Source: Acidimicrobiales bacterium
GTDB lineage: Bacteria > Actinomycetota > Acidimicrobiia > Acidimicrobiales > SZUA-35
Direction: 5' to 3'
Assembly: GCA_028285495.1 (NCBI GenBank)
Contig: JANQPB010000044.1
Location: 406,511-470,510, forward strand
Length of the DNA: 64,000 nucleotides
Below the pieces are notes generated by a model. That model saw only the letters and a program-made list of their open reading frames with translations, made no database searches and had not been told where the DNA came from. How positions within the stretch are numbered: position 1 is the first letter of the stretch; every line of letters begins with the position of its first letter. Shown here piece after piece: positions 55,983-64,000 of the stretch. The translations under genes and the position numbers were made by a program.

Positions 55983-57005
55983 ATGCTCGTCGAGACCTCG
56001 CTGACCTCAGCCGACCTGAACGACGTCGGACCGAAGGCCGCCGCCCTGGAGGCCGCCGGCTACGACGTGCTCACCACCCAGGAGAACCGCCACGATCCCT
56101 ACCTGCCGCTGGCCGTTGCCGCGACGGCCACCACGTCGGCCACGCTGGCCACCAGCGTCGCCATCGCCTTCCCCCGGAGCCCGATGGTGGCCGCCAACGT
56201 CGGCTGGGACCTGCAGCGGGCCTCCCGGGGTCGGTTCGAGCTCGGGCTCGGCAGCCAGGTCAAGGGCCACAACGAGCGCCGCTTCTCGGTGCCGTGGTCG
56301 GCCCCGGCACCCCGGATGCAGGAGTACGTGGCCGCAGTCCGGGCCATCTGGCGAACCTGGCACGACGGCGAGCCGCTCGCCTTCGACGGCGACCACTACC
56401 GCTTCTCGCTGATGACGCCGAACTTCACCCCCGAGCCGCTCGGCGAGGGCATCGCGCCGCCCCGCATCACCATCGCAGCCGTCGGACCGGCGATGCTACG
56501 GGTGGCCGGCCGGGTCTGCGACGGCGTCCGCCTGCACCCGTTCTGCACCCGCGACTACACCGAGGCGGCGGTCCTGCCCCAGCTCGATCGGGGGCTCGGC
56601 CAGTCGGGCCGGACCCGTGGCCAGCTGTCGATCACGGGCGGCGGCTTCGTCTGCACCGGACCAGACGACGAGTCGGTGGCCCGAGCCGTCGAGTGGGTCC
56701 GCTACCGCATCGGCTTCTACGGCTCGACCAGGGCCTACTGGCCGGTGCTGGAGCAGCACGATCTGCTCGACCTCGGCCAGCAGCTCAACCACCTGTCGAA
56801 GAACGACGGCTGGGATCGGATGACCGAGCTGGTCGACGACGACACGGTCCGGCTCTTCGCCGCGGTCGGCCGCCACGACGAGATCGCCGCCGCCATCGCC
56901 GAGCGGTTCGGCGGTCTGACCGACGGCGTATCGCTCGGCTCGGGCGCCGGCGACGGTCTCGACGTGGCCCCTGACCTCCTCGACGACATCCGAGCCGTCG
57001 CCTGA
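55983..57005 (+). CDS. Luciferase-like (LLM) F420-dependent oxidoreductase
   Basis: A 340-residue TIM-barrel enzyme of the bacterial luciferase family. AALEAAGYDVLTTQENRHDPYLPLAVAATAT, then the LATSVAIAFPRSPMVAANVGWDLQRASRGRFELGLGSQVKGHNERRF segment, is the pattern of the F420-dependent group common in actinobacteria. It reduces or oxidises an unknown substrate with F420 or FMN. TACGGT lies 6 nt before the ATG. The neighbours give no pathway. Confidence 0.9.
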   Translation: MLVETSLTSADLNDVGPKAAALEAAGYDVLTTQENRHDPYLPLAVAATATTSATLATSVAIAFPRSPMVAANVGWDLQRASRGRFELGLGSQVKGHNERRFSVPWSAPAPRMQEYVAAVRAIWRTWHDGEPLAFDGDHYRFSLMTPNFTPEPLGEGIAPPRITIAAVGPAMLRVAGRVCDGVRLHPFCTRDYTEAAVLPQLDRGLGQSGRTRGQLSITGGGFVCTGPDDESVARAVEWVRYRIGFYGSTRAYWPVLEQHDLLDLGQQLNHLSKNDGWDRMTELVDDDTVRLFAAVGRHDEIAAAIAERFGGLTDGVSLGSGAGDGLDVAPDLLDDIRAVA

Positions 57006-57032
57006 CGCCGGACCGTCGGGACAACGTCGGGC

Positions 57033-57647
57033 TCAGCCGAGCCCGGCGGCGATCATCCCGACGACCGAGCCGATGGCGAGGAACGGGCCGTAGCTGAAGC
57101 TGATCGTGCGCCGCCGGTGGATGGCGATCAGGGCCAGCGCCACCACCGCGCCGGCGAGAGCGCCGACGAACACGGTCAGCAGCACCGTCTCCCGACCGAG
57201 CCACGCCGCGATCGTGCCGACGCTGAGCGCCATCTTCACGTCGCCCATCCCGAAGCGCAGCACGAACAGCACGACGGCGAACAACAGCCCGACCCCGATG
57301 GCCCCGAACCCGGCGCCGATGTCGGAGCGCACGATCCCACCGATCAGGACCGCCACCGCCGAGGCGGCGGCCAGGGGCAGGGTGATGCGGTTGGGCAGGC
57401 GTTGCTCGGCCGCGTCGATGATCGACAGGGCCCCGTAGGCCACCACCACGGCGGCGAGCAGCACCCCGAGCAGCGGCGACGACCGGTGGGCCACCAGCAC
57501 GGCGACGGCCGCGGTGGCGGTCAGCACCCCGATCAGGATCTGGACCGGGCGGGCGTTGGTCGTCAGGTCGAGCCAACCGTCGTCACGGTCCGGCTCGTCA
57601 CTCGACGGCGTCGTCGACTCGGCGGGCGGCTCAGCTGGCGTGGTCAC
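57033..57647 (-). CDS. Prepilin peptidase (type IV leader peptidase, A24 family)
   Basis: A 204-residue membrane aspartyl protease. After a polar N-terminus of about 32 residues come six hydrophobic segments with the two catalytic aspartates, Asp78 in IIDAAEQRLPN and Asp136 in FGMGDVKMA (GxGD). The N-terminal methyltransferase/zinc domain of PilD is missing, as in other short actinobacterial versions. It should cut type IV pilin or Tad/Flp pilin leaders, but no pilus gene lies in the window. The start is a GTG at 57647; a short frame starting 7 nt after TACACT overlaps it. Confidence 0.9.
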   Translation of the reverse strand: MTTPAEPPAESTTPSSDEPDRDDGWLDLTTNARPVQILIGVLTATAAVAVLVAHRSSPLLGVLLAAVVVAYGALSIIDAAEQRLPNRITLPLAAASAVAVLIGGIVRSDIGAGFGAIGVGLLFAVVLFVLRFGMGDVKMALSVGTIAAWLGRETVLLTVFVGALAGAVVALALIAIHRRRTISFSYGPFLAIGSVVGMIAAGLG

Positions 57648-57690
57648 GGCGGCGGGCCGGTCTGGCGGCGCAGGGGGCGTCGACCGGCAT
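57631..57690 (-). other. Possible leaderless upstream reading frame of prepilin peptidase
   Basis: An ATG at 57690 stands 7 nt after TACACT (57703-57698) and opens a 19-codon frame (MPVDAPCAARPARRRDHAS) whose stop lies 14 nt past the prepilin peptidase start, in another frame. The arrangement would allow control by translational coupling. It may equally be chance. Confidence 0.3.
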
Positions 57691-57856
57691 GGCGAGCAGT
57701 GTAGTGCCGCCGGTTGGGCCCGGGGTCGGGCGTCGGCTCACCATGCAGACCGACGGTCCGGCCCCGGGCACCGATCGAGACCGGTGGCGACAGGAACAGG
57801 CCCCAGCAGCTCCGGGTGGCGGGGGACGGCGTGACCGAGGCTCCGCTCGTGGCGCG

Positions 57857-57896
57857 TCCTGGTTGGTCGATGCCGCCGGGTGGCGACCAACCAGGA
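57857..57896. terminator. 13-bp perfect inverted repeat
   Basis: TCCTGGTTGGTCG (57857-57869) and CGACCAACCAGGA (57884-57896) pair perfectly around a 14-nt loop. It lies 80 bp past the stop of the alpha/beta hydrolase gene, in a 328-bp gap (57648-57975) that otherwise holds no gene, so it is most likely the terminator of the SDR-hydrolase operon. A bound-protein site is an alternative. Confidence 0.55.
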
Positions 57897-57975
57897 GGGG
57901 CGCTGGAAACCGCCGGTTCCCATCGGGTAGACGTCGACACGGGCGACGGCGCCCGGAGCGGCCACCGGCCCGGTC

Positions 57976-58659
57976 TCAGCCCGGACCGGCGACGATGGTG
58001 GCCAGCTCCCGCACCGCAGTGGCCACCTCGCCCGGCTGCTTGGCGTGCAGCATGTGCCCGGCGTCCGGCACGGTGCTGCGACGGCGGACGTCGAGATGCT
58101 TGTCGAACACGTCGGCCGAGGCCAGGAACCGCTTGTCCCGCTCCCCGACGAGGGTGATGGCCGGCACCGCGATCTCGCCGAGCCGATCGATGACCAGCGA
58201 GTCGACGTGCTCGGTGATCTCGACCTGGCCGTCCGGCAGGTCGCCTCGGCCGGCGGCGATCTCCCGCACGTTGGCGTTCCACTGCTCGCGGCTGTCATCG
58301 CTCCGGAAGCCCGGGCCGGCGGCAACCAGCACCAACCCGGCCACGTCGGCGGGGTTGAGGATGGCGTGGGCAAGCGACAGGTAGCCGCCCAGGGAGTGGC
58401 CGACCAGGATCGCCGGGCGACCGGCCGCCTCGACCATCCGGCCGAGGTCGTCGAGGGCGTTGGCCCGGGTGTACTCGCCGGCGGCCGCCGTCCCCGACCG
58501 TCCGTGGCCCCGCAGGTCCCAGGTCAGCGACCGGACGGCGCCGTCGAGCTCGTCGACGACGCCGGACCAGACCTCGCCGGTGTTGAGCCAGCCGTGGGTG
58601 AACACCACGGGGGTGCCGTCGCCGGCGATCTCGTGGTGCAGCGGCAGGTCGGACGTCAC
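57976..58659 (-). CDS. Alpha/beta hydrolase
   Basis: A 227-residue alpha/beta hydrolase with the oxyanion motif FTHGWLNTGEVW, the nucleophile Ser in ILVGHSLGGYLSL, the acid in LVGERDKRFL and the His in PDAGHMLHAKQPGEV. It is a small lid-type esterase/hydrolase with no signal peptide. The GTG start at 58659 has GGAGGT 9 nt upstream. It follows the SDR gene by 7 nt and is cotranscribed; the pair may act in one short catabolic step. Confidence 0.88.
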   Translation of the reverse strand: MTSDLPLHHEIAGDGTPVVFTHGWLNTGEVWSGVVDELDGAVRSLTWDLRGHGRSGTAAAGEYTRANALDDLGRMVEAAGRPAILVGHSLGGYLSLAHAILNPADVAGLVLVAAGPGFRSDDSREQWNANVREIAAGRGDLPDGQVEITEHVDSLVIDRLGEIAVPAITLVGERDKRFLASADVFDKHLDVRRRSTVPDAGHMLHAKQPGEVATAVRELATIVAGPG

Positions 58660-58666
58660 GGTGCCG

Positions 58667-59428
58667 TCACCTCCAGGCCTGGCCGCCACCGTGCACGTTG
58701 AGCTTCTCGCCCGTCACGTACCCGGCCCGATCCGACACGAAGAACAGCACGGCGTCAGCGATGTCGGACGGCTGGCAGACCCGACCGAAGGGCATGCTGG
58801 CGTCAAGGGTGCGGATGTCGTCGATCCCGGCCGCCCCCTTGATCAGGCGGCGGCCCATCTCGGTCTCGACCAGACCGGGGGCGACCACGTTGACCCGGAT
58901 CCCGTTCTCCCGCTCCTCCTTGGCCAGCGTGTAGGCCAGGGCCTCGACCGCGGCCTTGCCCATGCTGTAGGGGGCGCCGTTGGCGGCGTAGCCGAGGGTC
59001 GCCACCGACGAGATGAACACGATGTCGGCCCGGTCGTTGGCCCGCAGGTGGGGCACGGCGACCGAGGCGAGGTGGTGGGGCCCGAGGGCGTGGGTGGCGA
59101 CCACCCGCTGCAGCTCGTCGGGGTCGGTGTCGACGACGCTGCGCCCCCGGCTGGCGATCCCGCCGTTGTTGACCAGGATCTGGAGCCCGCCGAACCGGTC
59201 GACGACCTCCGCCACCGCCCTGGCGTTGTCGTCGGGGATCGACACGTCGCTCTGGACGGCCAGGGCGGCCCGGCCCATGGCCTCGATCTCGCCGACCGTC
59301 TCGTTGGCCTCGTCGGCCGCCTTGCGGTAGGTGATGGCCACGTCGATCCCGTCGGCGGCCAGCCCGAGGGCGATGCCCTTGCCGATCCCCCGTCCGCCGC
59401 CGGTCACCAGCGCCACTCGATCTGCCAT
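58667..59428 (-). CDS. Short-chain dehydrogenase/reductase
   Basis: A 253-residue SDR oxidoreductase. The cofactor motif TGGGRGIG near the N-terminus, the structural NNGG motif (here VNNGGIAS), the catalytic Ser in ISSVATLGYAANGAPYSMGK and YxxxK (YSMGK) are all present, and the C-terminus ENGIRVNVVAPGLVETEM is typical. It oxidises or reduces an alcohol/ketone using NAD(P); similar proteins include FabG-like 3-oxoacyl reductases. The ATG at 59428 has GGAGAG upstream. First gene of a two-gene operon. Confidence 0.93.
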   Translation of the reverse strand: MADRVALVTGGGRGIGKGIALGLAADGIDVAITYRKAADEANETVGEIEAMGRAALAVQSDVSIPDDNARAVAEVVDRFGGLQILVNNGGIASRGRSVVDTDPDELQRVVATHALGPHHLASVAVPHLRANDRADIVFISSVATLGYAANGAPYSMGKAAVEALAYTLAKEERENGIRVNVVAPGLVETEMGRRLIKGAAGIDDIRTLDASMPFGRVCQPSDIADAVLFFVSDRAGYVTGEKLNVHGGGQAWR

Positions 59429-59602
59429 GTCGGTCTCCTCTCCACCGGTCCACCGGACGCCGGTCGGACCGTCGGTTCCAGGGCGGCGGCGTCGGCGCCG
59501 CTCGCACGCCGTGGATAGCACATCGCTCGGGCAGACCCCAGTCCTGGGTCGCCCCGAGCCATCGATCTCCTATGCTCGCAACCCGGGGAGAGGAGGCCGT
59601 CG

Positions 59603-61960
59603 ATGACGGAGACGGGACCGAGGACACGGCGTCGGGGAGCCCGCTGGTCGATCCCACTGCTCGCAGTGGCCTTCGTGCTGCTCGTGATCGCCGGCCCGAT
59701 GCTCTACACCGCAACGGTGATCGACGACGAGGACGCCTTCGTCGCCCTGTCGGACGACGTCATCGCCCATCCCGAGATCCGACGGGCCGTCGCCGGGGCC
59801 ACGGCGACCATCACGATCGAGGCGGTGGCCAACGACGAGACGATCAGCCAGGCCCTGCCTGACGCCATCCGCCCGCTGACCGTCCCTGTCACCAGCCTGG
59901 CCACCGCCGAGCTGACCGACGTCGCCTTCCGCCTGCTCGACACCAGTGCCGCGGTCGAGGCCCGCCAGTCGGCCCTGCGGGAGGTCCACCGCCAGGTGAC
60001 CGCCGACGACGACGAGATCGTGATCGACCTCCGGGCGGTGCTGGTGCGGACGAGTCGCGAGCTGGGCGGCCCGGCGATCGGGGCCGGCGTGGCCAAGTTC
60101 GTCACCGACGAGGGCAGCGGCCGCTTCACCCTCGTCGAGGCCGACTCGCCGAACGCCGACCTCCTCGCCCTCGTGCGAGCCATCCCCGCCGTCGGCGCCC
60201 TGACCGGACTGGTCGGCCTGCTGTCGCTCGTCGCCGCCGTGCTCGTGGCCGACGACCGGCGGCGCACGCTGGTGCTGGCCGGGCTGGTCCTGGCCGGGGC
60301 GGCGCTGACGGCGACGGTGGTGGTCGGGGTCGCCCTGTTCGCCGTGCTCGGGGTGCTGACCGGTGGGTCGGAGGTCGGCATCGCCGTCGCCGAGGTCGTC
60401 GCCGCCGACTTCGGCGAGCAGCAGCGAGGCTCGCTGCTGACCGGACTGGTGGTCGCCCTGGCCGGCGTCGCCCTCGGGCGCAGCCGCTCGGCCGTGGCCC
60501 TCCGGGCGCTCCCCGGCGACCTCTGGCACCGCCGTCGCCACTCGATCGACCGGCTGGCCGAGCTGGCGACCGACAACCCCCCGCTGTCCCGCCTCGTCGT
60601 CTGGCTGGCCGGCGCGGCGGCGCTCCGGGCGTGGTCGGCGCCGACGTGGCGGGTCGTGCTGACGATCGTGGCCGTCGGCGCCGTCGTGCAGTGGTTCATC
60701 TGGATGGCGGCGGCACCGACCGACCGGGCCCGGGCCGAGCGGGACCGCTTCGGCCTCCCCTCGCCGCCGGTCGATCCCGATCCGCTCGGTGCGCCGGGGC
60801 GGGTCAACGCCAACGTCGGCGCCGTGGTCGGCCTCGGCTTCCTGCTGTGGCCTGGCTGGGACCGGCCGCTGGCCATCACCTTCCTCGTCGTCGGCGCCGT
60901 CTCCCAGGCGCTGGCCGACGTCCCGGCGGCCCGCACCCGGCTACGGGCCAACCGAGCCGACGACCCCGCCGAGATCGAGCCGATCGGGCCGACGAACCGG
61001 GGCCGGCTGACCGTCGCTCTGGCCGTCGGCGCCCTCGCCGTGGTCGCCGGCACGGTGTCGACGCTGCTCTCGGCCGAGGAGACCGAGGCCGCCGTCGGCT
61101 GCAACGGCCACGAGGAGCTGTGCGACCGCCGGATCGACGAGGTGGTGTTCGCCGGCAGCCACAACGCCATGTCGTCGAGCGACCTGGGATGGGACCTGGC
61201 GCTGCAGACCGGCGACATGGTGACCCAGCTCGACCACGGGGTGCGAGCACTCCTGATCGACGCCCTCTACTGGGACGACGACGGCCAGCTCGACGGTGGG
61301 GCCGCCACCAGCGAGGCGGCCACCGTGATCGAGGCCGCCCTCGGCGACGATCAGCCCCGACCGGGGACGTGGCTGTGCCACGGGTTCTGCGCCCTTGGGG
61401 CGACGGACCTGGTGGCCGGGCTGACCGAGATCGACGTGTGGCTCGACGAGAACCCCCGAGAGGTGCTGCTGATCATCGTCCAGGACGAGATCACGTTCGA
61501 CGACCTGGAGGACGCCTTCGTGGCCAGCGGTCTCCGCGACCGGGCCAACGCCCACCGACCGGGCGAGCCGTTCCCGACCCTGGGCGAGCTCATCGATCGG
61601 GGCGAGCGGATCCTGGTCTACGGCGAGAACCAGGGCCGACCGGGCGAGTGGTTCCAGAACGCCTACGACACCGCGTTCGCCGAGACGCCGTTCACCTTCG
61701 CCGTGGCCAACGAGTTCACCTGCGAGCCGAATCGGGGCGACGACGCCAACCCGCTGTTCCTCATCAACCACTGGATCACCACCGGCATCCCGGTCCGGGA
61801 AGCGGCGATCACGATCAACGACCGGGCATCCCTGCTCGACCGGGTCGACGAGTGCGAAGCGGAGCGGGGCCGCCGACCGACGGTCCTGGCCGTCGACTTC
61901 GTCGAGACCGGCGATCTGATCGAGGTCGTCGACGAGCTCAACGGTGTCGGCGACGGGTAG
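59603..61960 (+). CDS. Multi-helix membrane protein fused to a PI-PLC-like phosphodiesterase domain
   Basis: A 785-residue protein. The first half carries an N-terminal transmembrane helix (about 16-37), an extracytoplasmic segment and further helices (about 195-290 and 330-510). The C-terminal 260 residues resemble the catalytic TIM barrel of PI-PLC X-type phospholipases: the metal/catalytic His in VVFAGSHNAMSSSDLGW, GVRALLIDALYWDDDGQL, and a second His in WLCHGFCALGATDL. This domain would face outside. It probably splits a phosphodiester such as a glycerophospho-lipid; the exact substrate is unclear. GAGGAGG precedes the ATG and TATGCT (59571-59576) is a likely -10 box. Confidence 0.75.
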   Translation: MTETGPRTRRRGARWSIPLLAVAFVLLVIAGPMLYTATVIDDEDAFVALSDDVIAHPEIRRAVAGATATITIEAVANDETISQALPDAIRPLTVPVTSLATAELTDVAFRLLDTSAAVEARQSALREVHRQVTADDDEIVIDLRAVLVRTSRELGGPAIGAGVAKFVTDEGSGRFTLVEADSPNADLLALVRAIPAVGALTGLVGLLSLVAAVLVADDRRRTLVLAGLVLAGAALTATVVVGVALFAVLGVLTGGSEVGIAVAEVVAADFGEQQRGSLLTGLVVALAGVALGRSRSAVALRALPGDLWHRRRHSIDRLAELATDNPPLSRLVVWLAGAAALRAWSAPTWRVVLTIVAVGAVVQWFIWMAAAPTDRARAERDRFGLPSPPVDPDPLGAPGRVNANVGAVVGLGFLLWPGWDRPLAITFLVVGAVSQALADVPAARTRLRANRADDPAEIEPIGPTNRGRLTVALAVGALAVVAGTVSTLLSAEETEAAVGCNGHEELCDRRIDEVVFAGSHNAMSSSDLGWDLALQTGDMVTQLDHGVRALLIDALYWDDDGQLDGGAATSEAATVIEAALGDDQPRPGTWLCHGFCALGATDLVAGLTEIDVWLDENPREVLLIIVQDEITFDDLEDAFVASGLRDRANAHRPGEPFPTLGELIDRGERILVYGENQGRPGEWFQNAYDTAFAETPFTFAVANEFTCEPNRGDDANPLFLINHWITTGIPVREAAITINDRASLLDRVDECEAERGRRPTVLAVDFVETGDLIEVVDELNGVGDG

Positions 61961-62001
61961 CGCCGGCGGCACCGGCCCACCAGCCCGCCAGCCGGCCCGG
62001 C

Positions 62002-62760
62002 TCAGCGGCGATGCTCGGGGCTGTGGAAGTCGGTGCGGCAGCCGGCCGCCCACACGTCCGGCTGGTTGCCGTGGGCCGGGATCCCACCGGCGTCCTTCAG
62101 CATCCGGGCCAGGTGCAGGCAGTTCCAGACCAGGAACGTCGTGTTGCGGTTGGTGAAATCGTTCTCGGGCCCGCCCGAACCAGGATCCATGTACGACGGG
62201 CCGGGGCCGGCCTCGCCCATCCAGCCGGCGTCGGCCTGGGGTGGGACCGTGTAGCCGATGTGCGACAGCGAGAACAGCAGGTTCATGGCACAGTGCTTGA
62301 CCCCGTCCTCGTTGCCGGTGATCAGCGCCGCCCCGACCTTGCCGTAATCGCGGTACTGGCCCTTGTCGTTGAGATCGTGGGTGTAGCCGTACATCCGCTC
62401 GAGCACCCGATTGCACACCGAGCTCTTCTCTCCGAGCCACACCGACGTCCCGAGGATCAGGATGTCGCAGGCATCGATCTTGGCCTGGATCTGGGGCCAA
62501 TCGTCTCGCTCGTAGCCGTCCATGCCGGCGTAGTCGTGCTTGAGGCCGGCCGGGATCTCGTAGTCGACCGGCCGCAGGTACTCCACCGCGACACCGTTGG
62601 TCTCGAAGATGTCCTTGGCGATCCCCATCAACCCCTCGGTGTGGGACAGGTTCGGCGAACGGGTGAGCGTGCAGTTGAGCATCAGGACGCTCAGATCGTC
62701 ATAGGAGGCCGGTGCGGTGTCGCACTGCTCCTGCGTGATCCGGTTCAGTTGGTCGGTCAT
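62002..62760 (-). CDS. Flavodoxin-fold NAD(P)H-dependent oxidoreductase
   Basis: A 252-residue flavodoxin-like protein: LSVLMLNCTLTRSPNLSHTEGLMGIAKDIFE is the phosphate loop and first helix, ACDILILGTSVWLGEKSSVCNRVLERMYGY the second flavin contact, and VGAALITGNEDGVKHCAMNLLFSLSHIGYTVPP is typical of WrbA/NADPH-dependent FMN reductases. It would reduce quinones or flavins. It is divergent from the rhomboid gene and convergent with the phospholipase gene, so it stands alone. Confidence 0.88.
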   Translation of the reverse strand: MTDQLNRITQEQCDTAPASYDDLSVLMLNCTLTRSPNLSHTEGLMGIAKDIFETNGVAVEYLRPVDYEIPAGLKHDYAGMDGYERDDWPQIQAKIDACDILILGTSVWLGEKSSVCNRVLERMYGYTHDLNDKGQYRDYGKVGAALITGNEDGVKHCAMNLLFSLSHIGYTVPPQADAGWMGEAGPGPSYMDPGSGGPENDFTNRNTTFLVWNCLHLARMLKDAGGIPAHGNQPDVWAAGCRTDFHSPEHRR

Positions 62761-62890
62761 GGCGCCATCCTGGCCCGGATTGGCACCGTTGTCATGCAGG
62801 CCACCGCCGTCGGGTCGACCCGCCGCCGCCGTCGGTCGTGTCCCGCAGGCGACCCGGCCCCGTCCGCCGCCGACCGCTACCGTTGCTGCC

Positions 62891-63730
62891 GTGATCCCCC
62901 TCCGGGACGAGAACCCGACCACCCGTACGCCGATCCTGACGTTCGTGATCATCGCCGCCTGCGTCGCCGCCTACTTCGGGCCCCAGCAGCGGGTGTCTGA
63001 CGAGATCGAGGCCCTCGAATTCAATCTCCAGTGGGCCGCCATCCCCTGCGAGATCAACACCGGCGAGCCGCTCAGCATCAACGAGATCGAGGACACCTTC
63101 GGCCGGGGCGACGACACGGCCTGCGTCGACGACGACGGCTCCCTGCCGACGCTGTTCCCCGACAAGAGCCCGTACCTCGGCATCCTGACCTCGATGTTCC
63201 TGCACGGGAGCCTGCTGCACCTCGGCGGCAACATGTGGTTCCTCTGGATCTTCGGCAACAACATCGAGGATCGGCTCGGCCACGTCCGCTTCGCCCTGTT
63301 CTACGTGCTCGGCGGGGTGTTCGCCACCGTGGCCCACTACGTGGTCCAGCCCTCGAGCACGATCCCGGTCGTCGGGGCCTCCGGAGCGATCGCCGCCATC
63401 ATGGGCGCCTACGCGGTGTGGTTCCCCAACGCCCCGGTGCGGACACTGATCTTCCTGTTCCTGCGTGACATCACCGCCAAGTGGTTCCTCGGCATCTGGT
63501 TCGTCACCCAGTTCTTCACCGGGACCAACAGCGGGGTTGCCTGGATGGCCCACGTCGGCGGGTTCGTGTTCGGCGTCGTCGCCGGCGTGGTCCTCCGGGA
63601 GTCGGCGTTCGGGCAGCGGGAGCTGAACCGGTCGGAGGAGCCGCTTGAGTGGGACTACACCGGCGGCGCCGGCCGGGGCCCCTACCCCCACCCCTTCGAG
63701 CGCCAACGGGGCCTCCGCGACAGCTACTGA
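62891..63730 (+). CDS. Rhomboid-family intramembrane protease
   Basis: A 279-residue rhomboid. Six or so membrane helices carry the conserved HGSLLHLGGNMWFLWIFGNNIEDRLG region, the nucleophile Ser in VVGASGAIAAIMGAYAVWFP and the catalytic His in WMAHVGGFVFGVVAG. The long polar loop after helix 1 is characteristic of actinobacterial members. Rhomboids cut transmembrane proteins in the membrane, for example in quality control. The GTG start at 62891 has TACCGT 7 nt upstream. Confidence 0.93.
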   Translation: MIPLRDENPTTRTPILTFVIIAACVAAYFGPQQRVSDEIEALEFNLQWAAIPCEINTGEPLSINEIEDTFGRGDDTACVDDDGSLPTLFPDKSPYLGILTSMFLHGSLLHLGGNMWFLWIFGNNIEDRLGHVRFALFYVLGGVFATVAHYVVQPSSTIPVVGASGAIAAIMGAYAVWFPNAPVRTLIFLFLRDITAKWFLGIWFVTQFFTGTNSGVAWMAHVGGFVFGVVAGVVLRESAFGQRELNRSEEPLEWDYTGGAGRGPYPHPFERQRGLRDSY

Positions 63731-63771
63731 GCGGCGACGCCGTCGAGGCCGACCCGACGCCAAAACCATGA

Positions 63772-63825
63772 GAGCGGGACCGGGAATCGAGCCGTCCGCA
63801 TCGGCATCGATCCCAGGTCCCGCTC
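63772..63825. terminator. Long hairpin between rhomboid and flagellin genes
   Basis: GAGCGGGACC (63772-63781) and GGTCCCGCTC (63816-63825) form a perfect 10-bp outer stem; the 34-nt interior can pair further (GCCG/CGGC, GGGA/TCCC). It sits between two convergent genes (rhomboid ending at 63730, flagellin ending at 63883) and should terminate both transcripts. Confidence 0.65.
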
Positions 63826-63882
63826 ACCAACCGTCTCGGCCGGCCCCGGTCGGGGCGGCGGCCGAGGGCGATCGTGACGAAG

Positions 63883-64000
63883 CTAGCCCAGCAGCTGCAG
63901 CACCGACTGGGGGATGGCGTTGGCCTGGCCGAGCATGGCTGTGCCGGCCTGCTGGAGGATCTGGTTCTTGGTGAACTGGACCATCTCGTCGGCCATGTCG
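63883..64000 (-). CDS. Flagellin, 3' end only
   Basis: The 38 residues visible at the edge, ADEMVQFTKNQILQQAGTAMLGQANAIPQSVLQLL followed by Gly and stop, are the characteristic C-terminal D0 helix of flagellin, which forms the inner tube of the filament and the export signal. The start lies outside the window. The cell is therefore probably flagellated; flagellar genes may continue beyond 64000. Confidence 0.95.
   Translation of the reverse strand, partial: DMADEMVQFTKNQILQQAGTAMLGQANAIPQSVLQLLG

Noticed and set aside
1..64000. tRNA, rRNA, CRISPR arrays, prophage or intact insertion sequences.
   Set aside because: None of the gaps contains a cloverleaf, spaced direct repeats or a transposase; the only dispersed element is the 30-bp repeat.

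Overview
This is a very GC-rich window with actinobacterial gene content. The run from 1.5 to 10.5 kb (DUF5318, class A penicillin-binding protein, rpsF, ssb, rpsR, rplI, dnaB, plus pcnA/CCA-adding enzyme) matches, in content and order, the arrangement near the chromosome origin of mycobacteria and relatives. Together with flagellin, an F420-type luciferase-like oxidoreductase, polyhydroxyalkanoate (PHA) and wax-ester/triacylglycerol genes and many apparently leaderless genes, this suggests a free-living, flagellated actinobacterium, perhaps of the Acidimicrobiia. The taxonomic placement is inference. I saw no tRNA, rRNA, CRISPR array or intact mobile element.

Layout. 1-10.5 kb: a cut-off receiver/histidine kinase, a Nudix hydrolase, then the minus-strand replication/ribosome/cell-wall block; a cluster of DnaA-box-like sites lies between rplI and dnaB. 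10.8-13.2 kb: a phasin-like protein, an XRE regulator and an acyl-CoA synthetase. 13.3-16.8 kb: a tightly overlapping operon for siroheme synthesis and a siroheme sulfite/nitrite reductase. 17-18.6 kb: a PAS-PAS-GGDEF protein. 18.6-25 kb: a storage-compound locus with an alpha/beta hydrolase, a MarR regulator, and divergently a short PhaE-like subunit, PHA synthase, patatin and WS/DGAT.

25-44 kb is a mosaic of single genes and short pairs: a VOC protein, a D-aminoacylase-type amidohydrolase, a PPC-domain surface protein, an isochorismatase-fold hydrolase, SMP-30, a cyclic-nucleotide-binding protein, epoxide hydrolase, a phosphohistidine swivel-domain protein, a DUF4231 gene broken by an in-frame stop, a CoA transferase, a flavin reductase-like protein, a membrane GGDEF protein and an MFS exporter. 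44-64 kb carries a PaiB-like protein, a ThDP enzyme, a thiolase, an uncharacterised two-gene unit (836-aa protein plus exported propeller-like protein), AtuA-like, HTTM-like, LLM oxidoreductase, prepilin peptidase, SDR plus hydrolase, a membrane/PI-PLC-like fusion, a flavodoxin-fold protein, rhomboid and the 3' end of flagellin.

How it fits together. The clearest themes are carbon storage (phasin, PhaE-like, PhaC, WS/DGAT, patatin, acyl-CoA synthetase, thiolase) and siroheme-dependent assimilation. Three of the storage proteins end in lysine/alanine-rich tails. Twenty genes have a TAnnnT box 6 to 9 nt before the start codon, a signature of leaderless transcription; I used it to choose several start codons.
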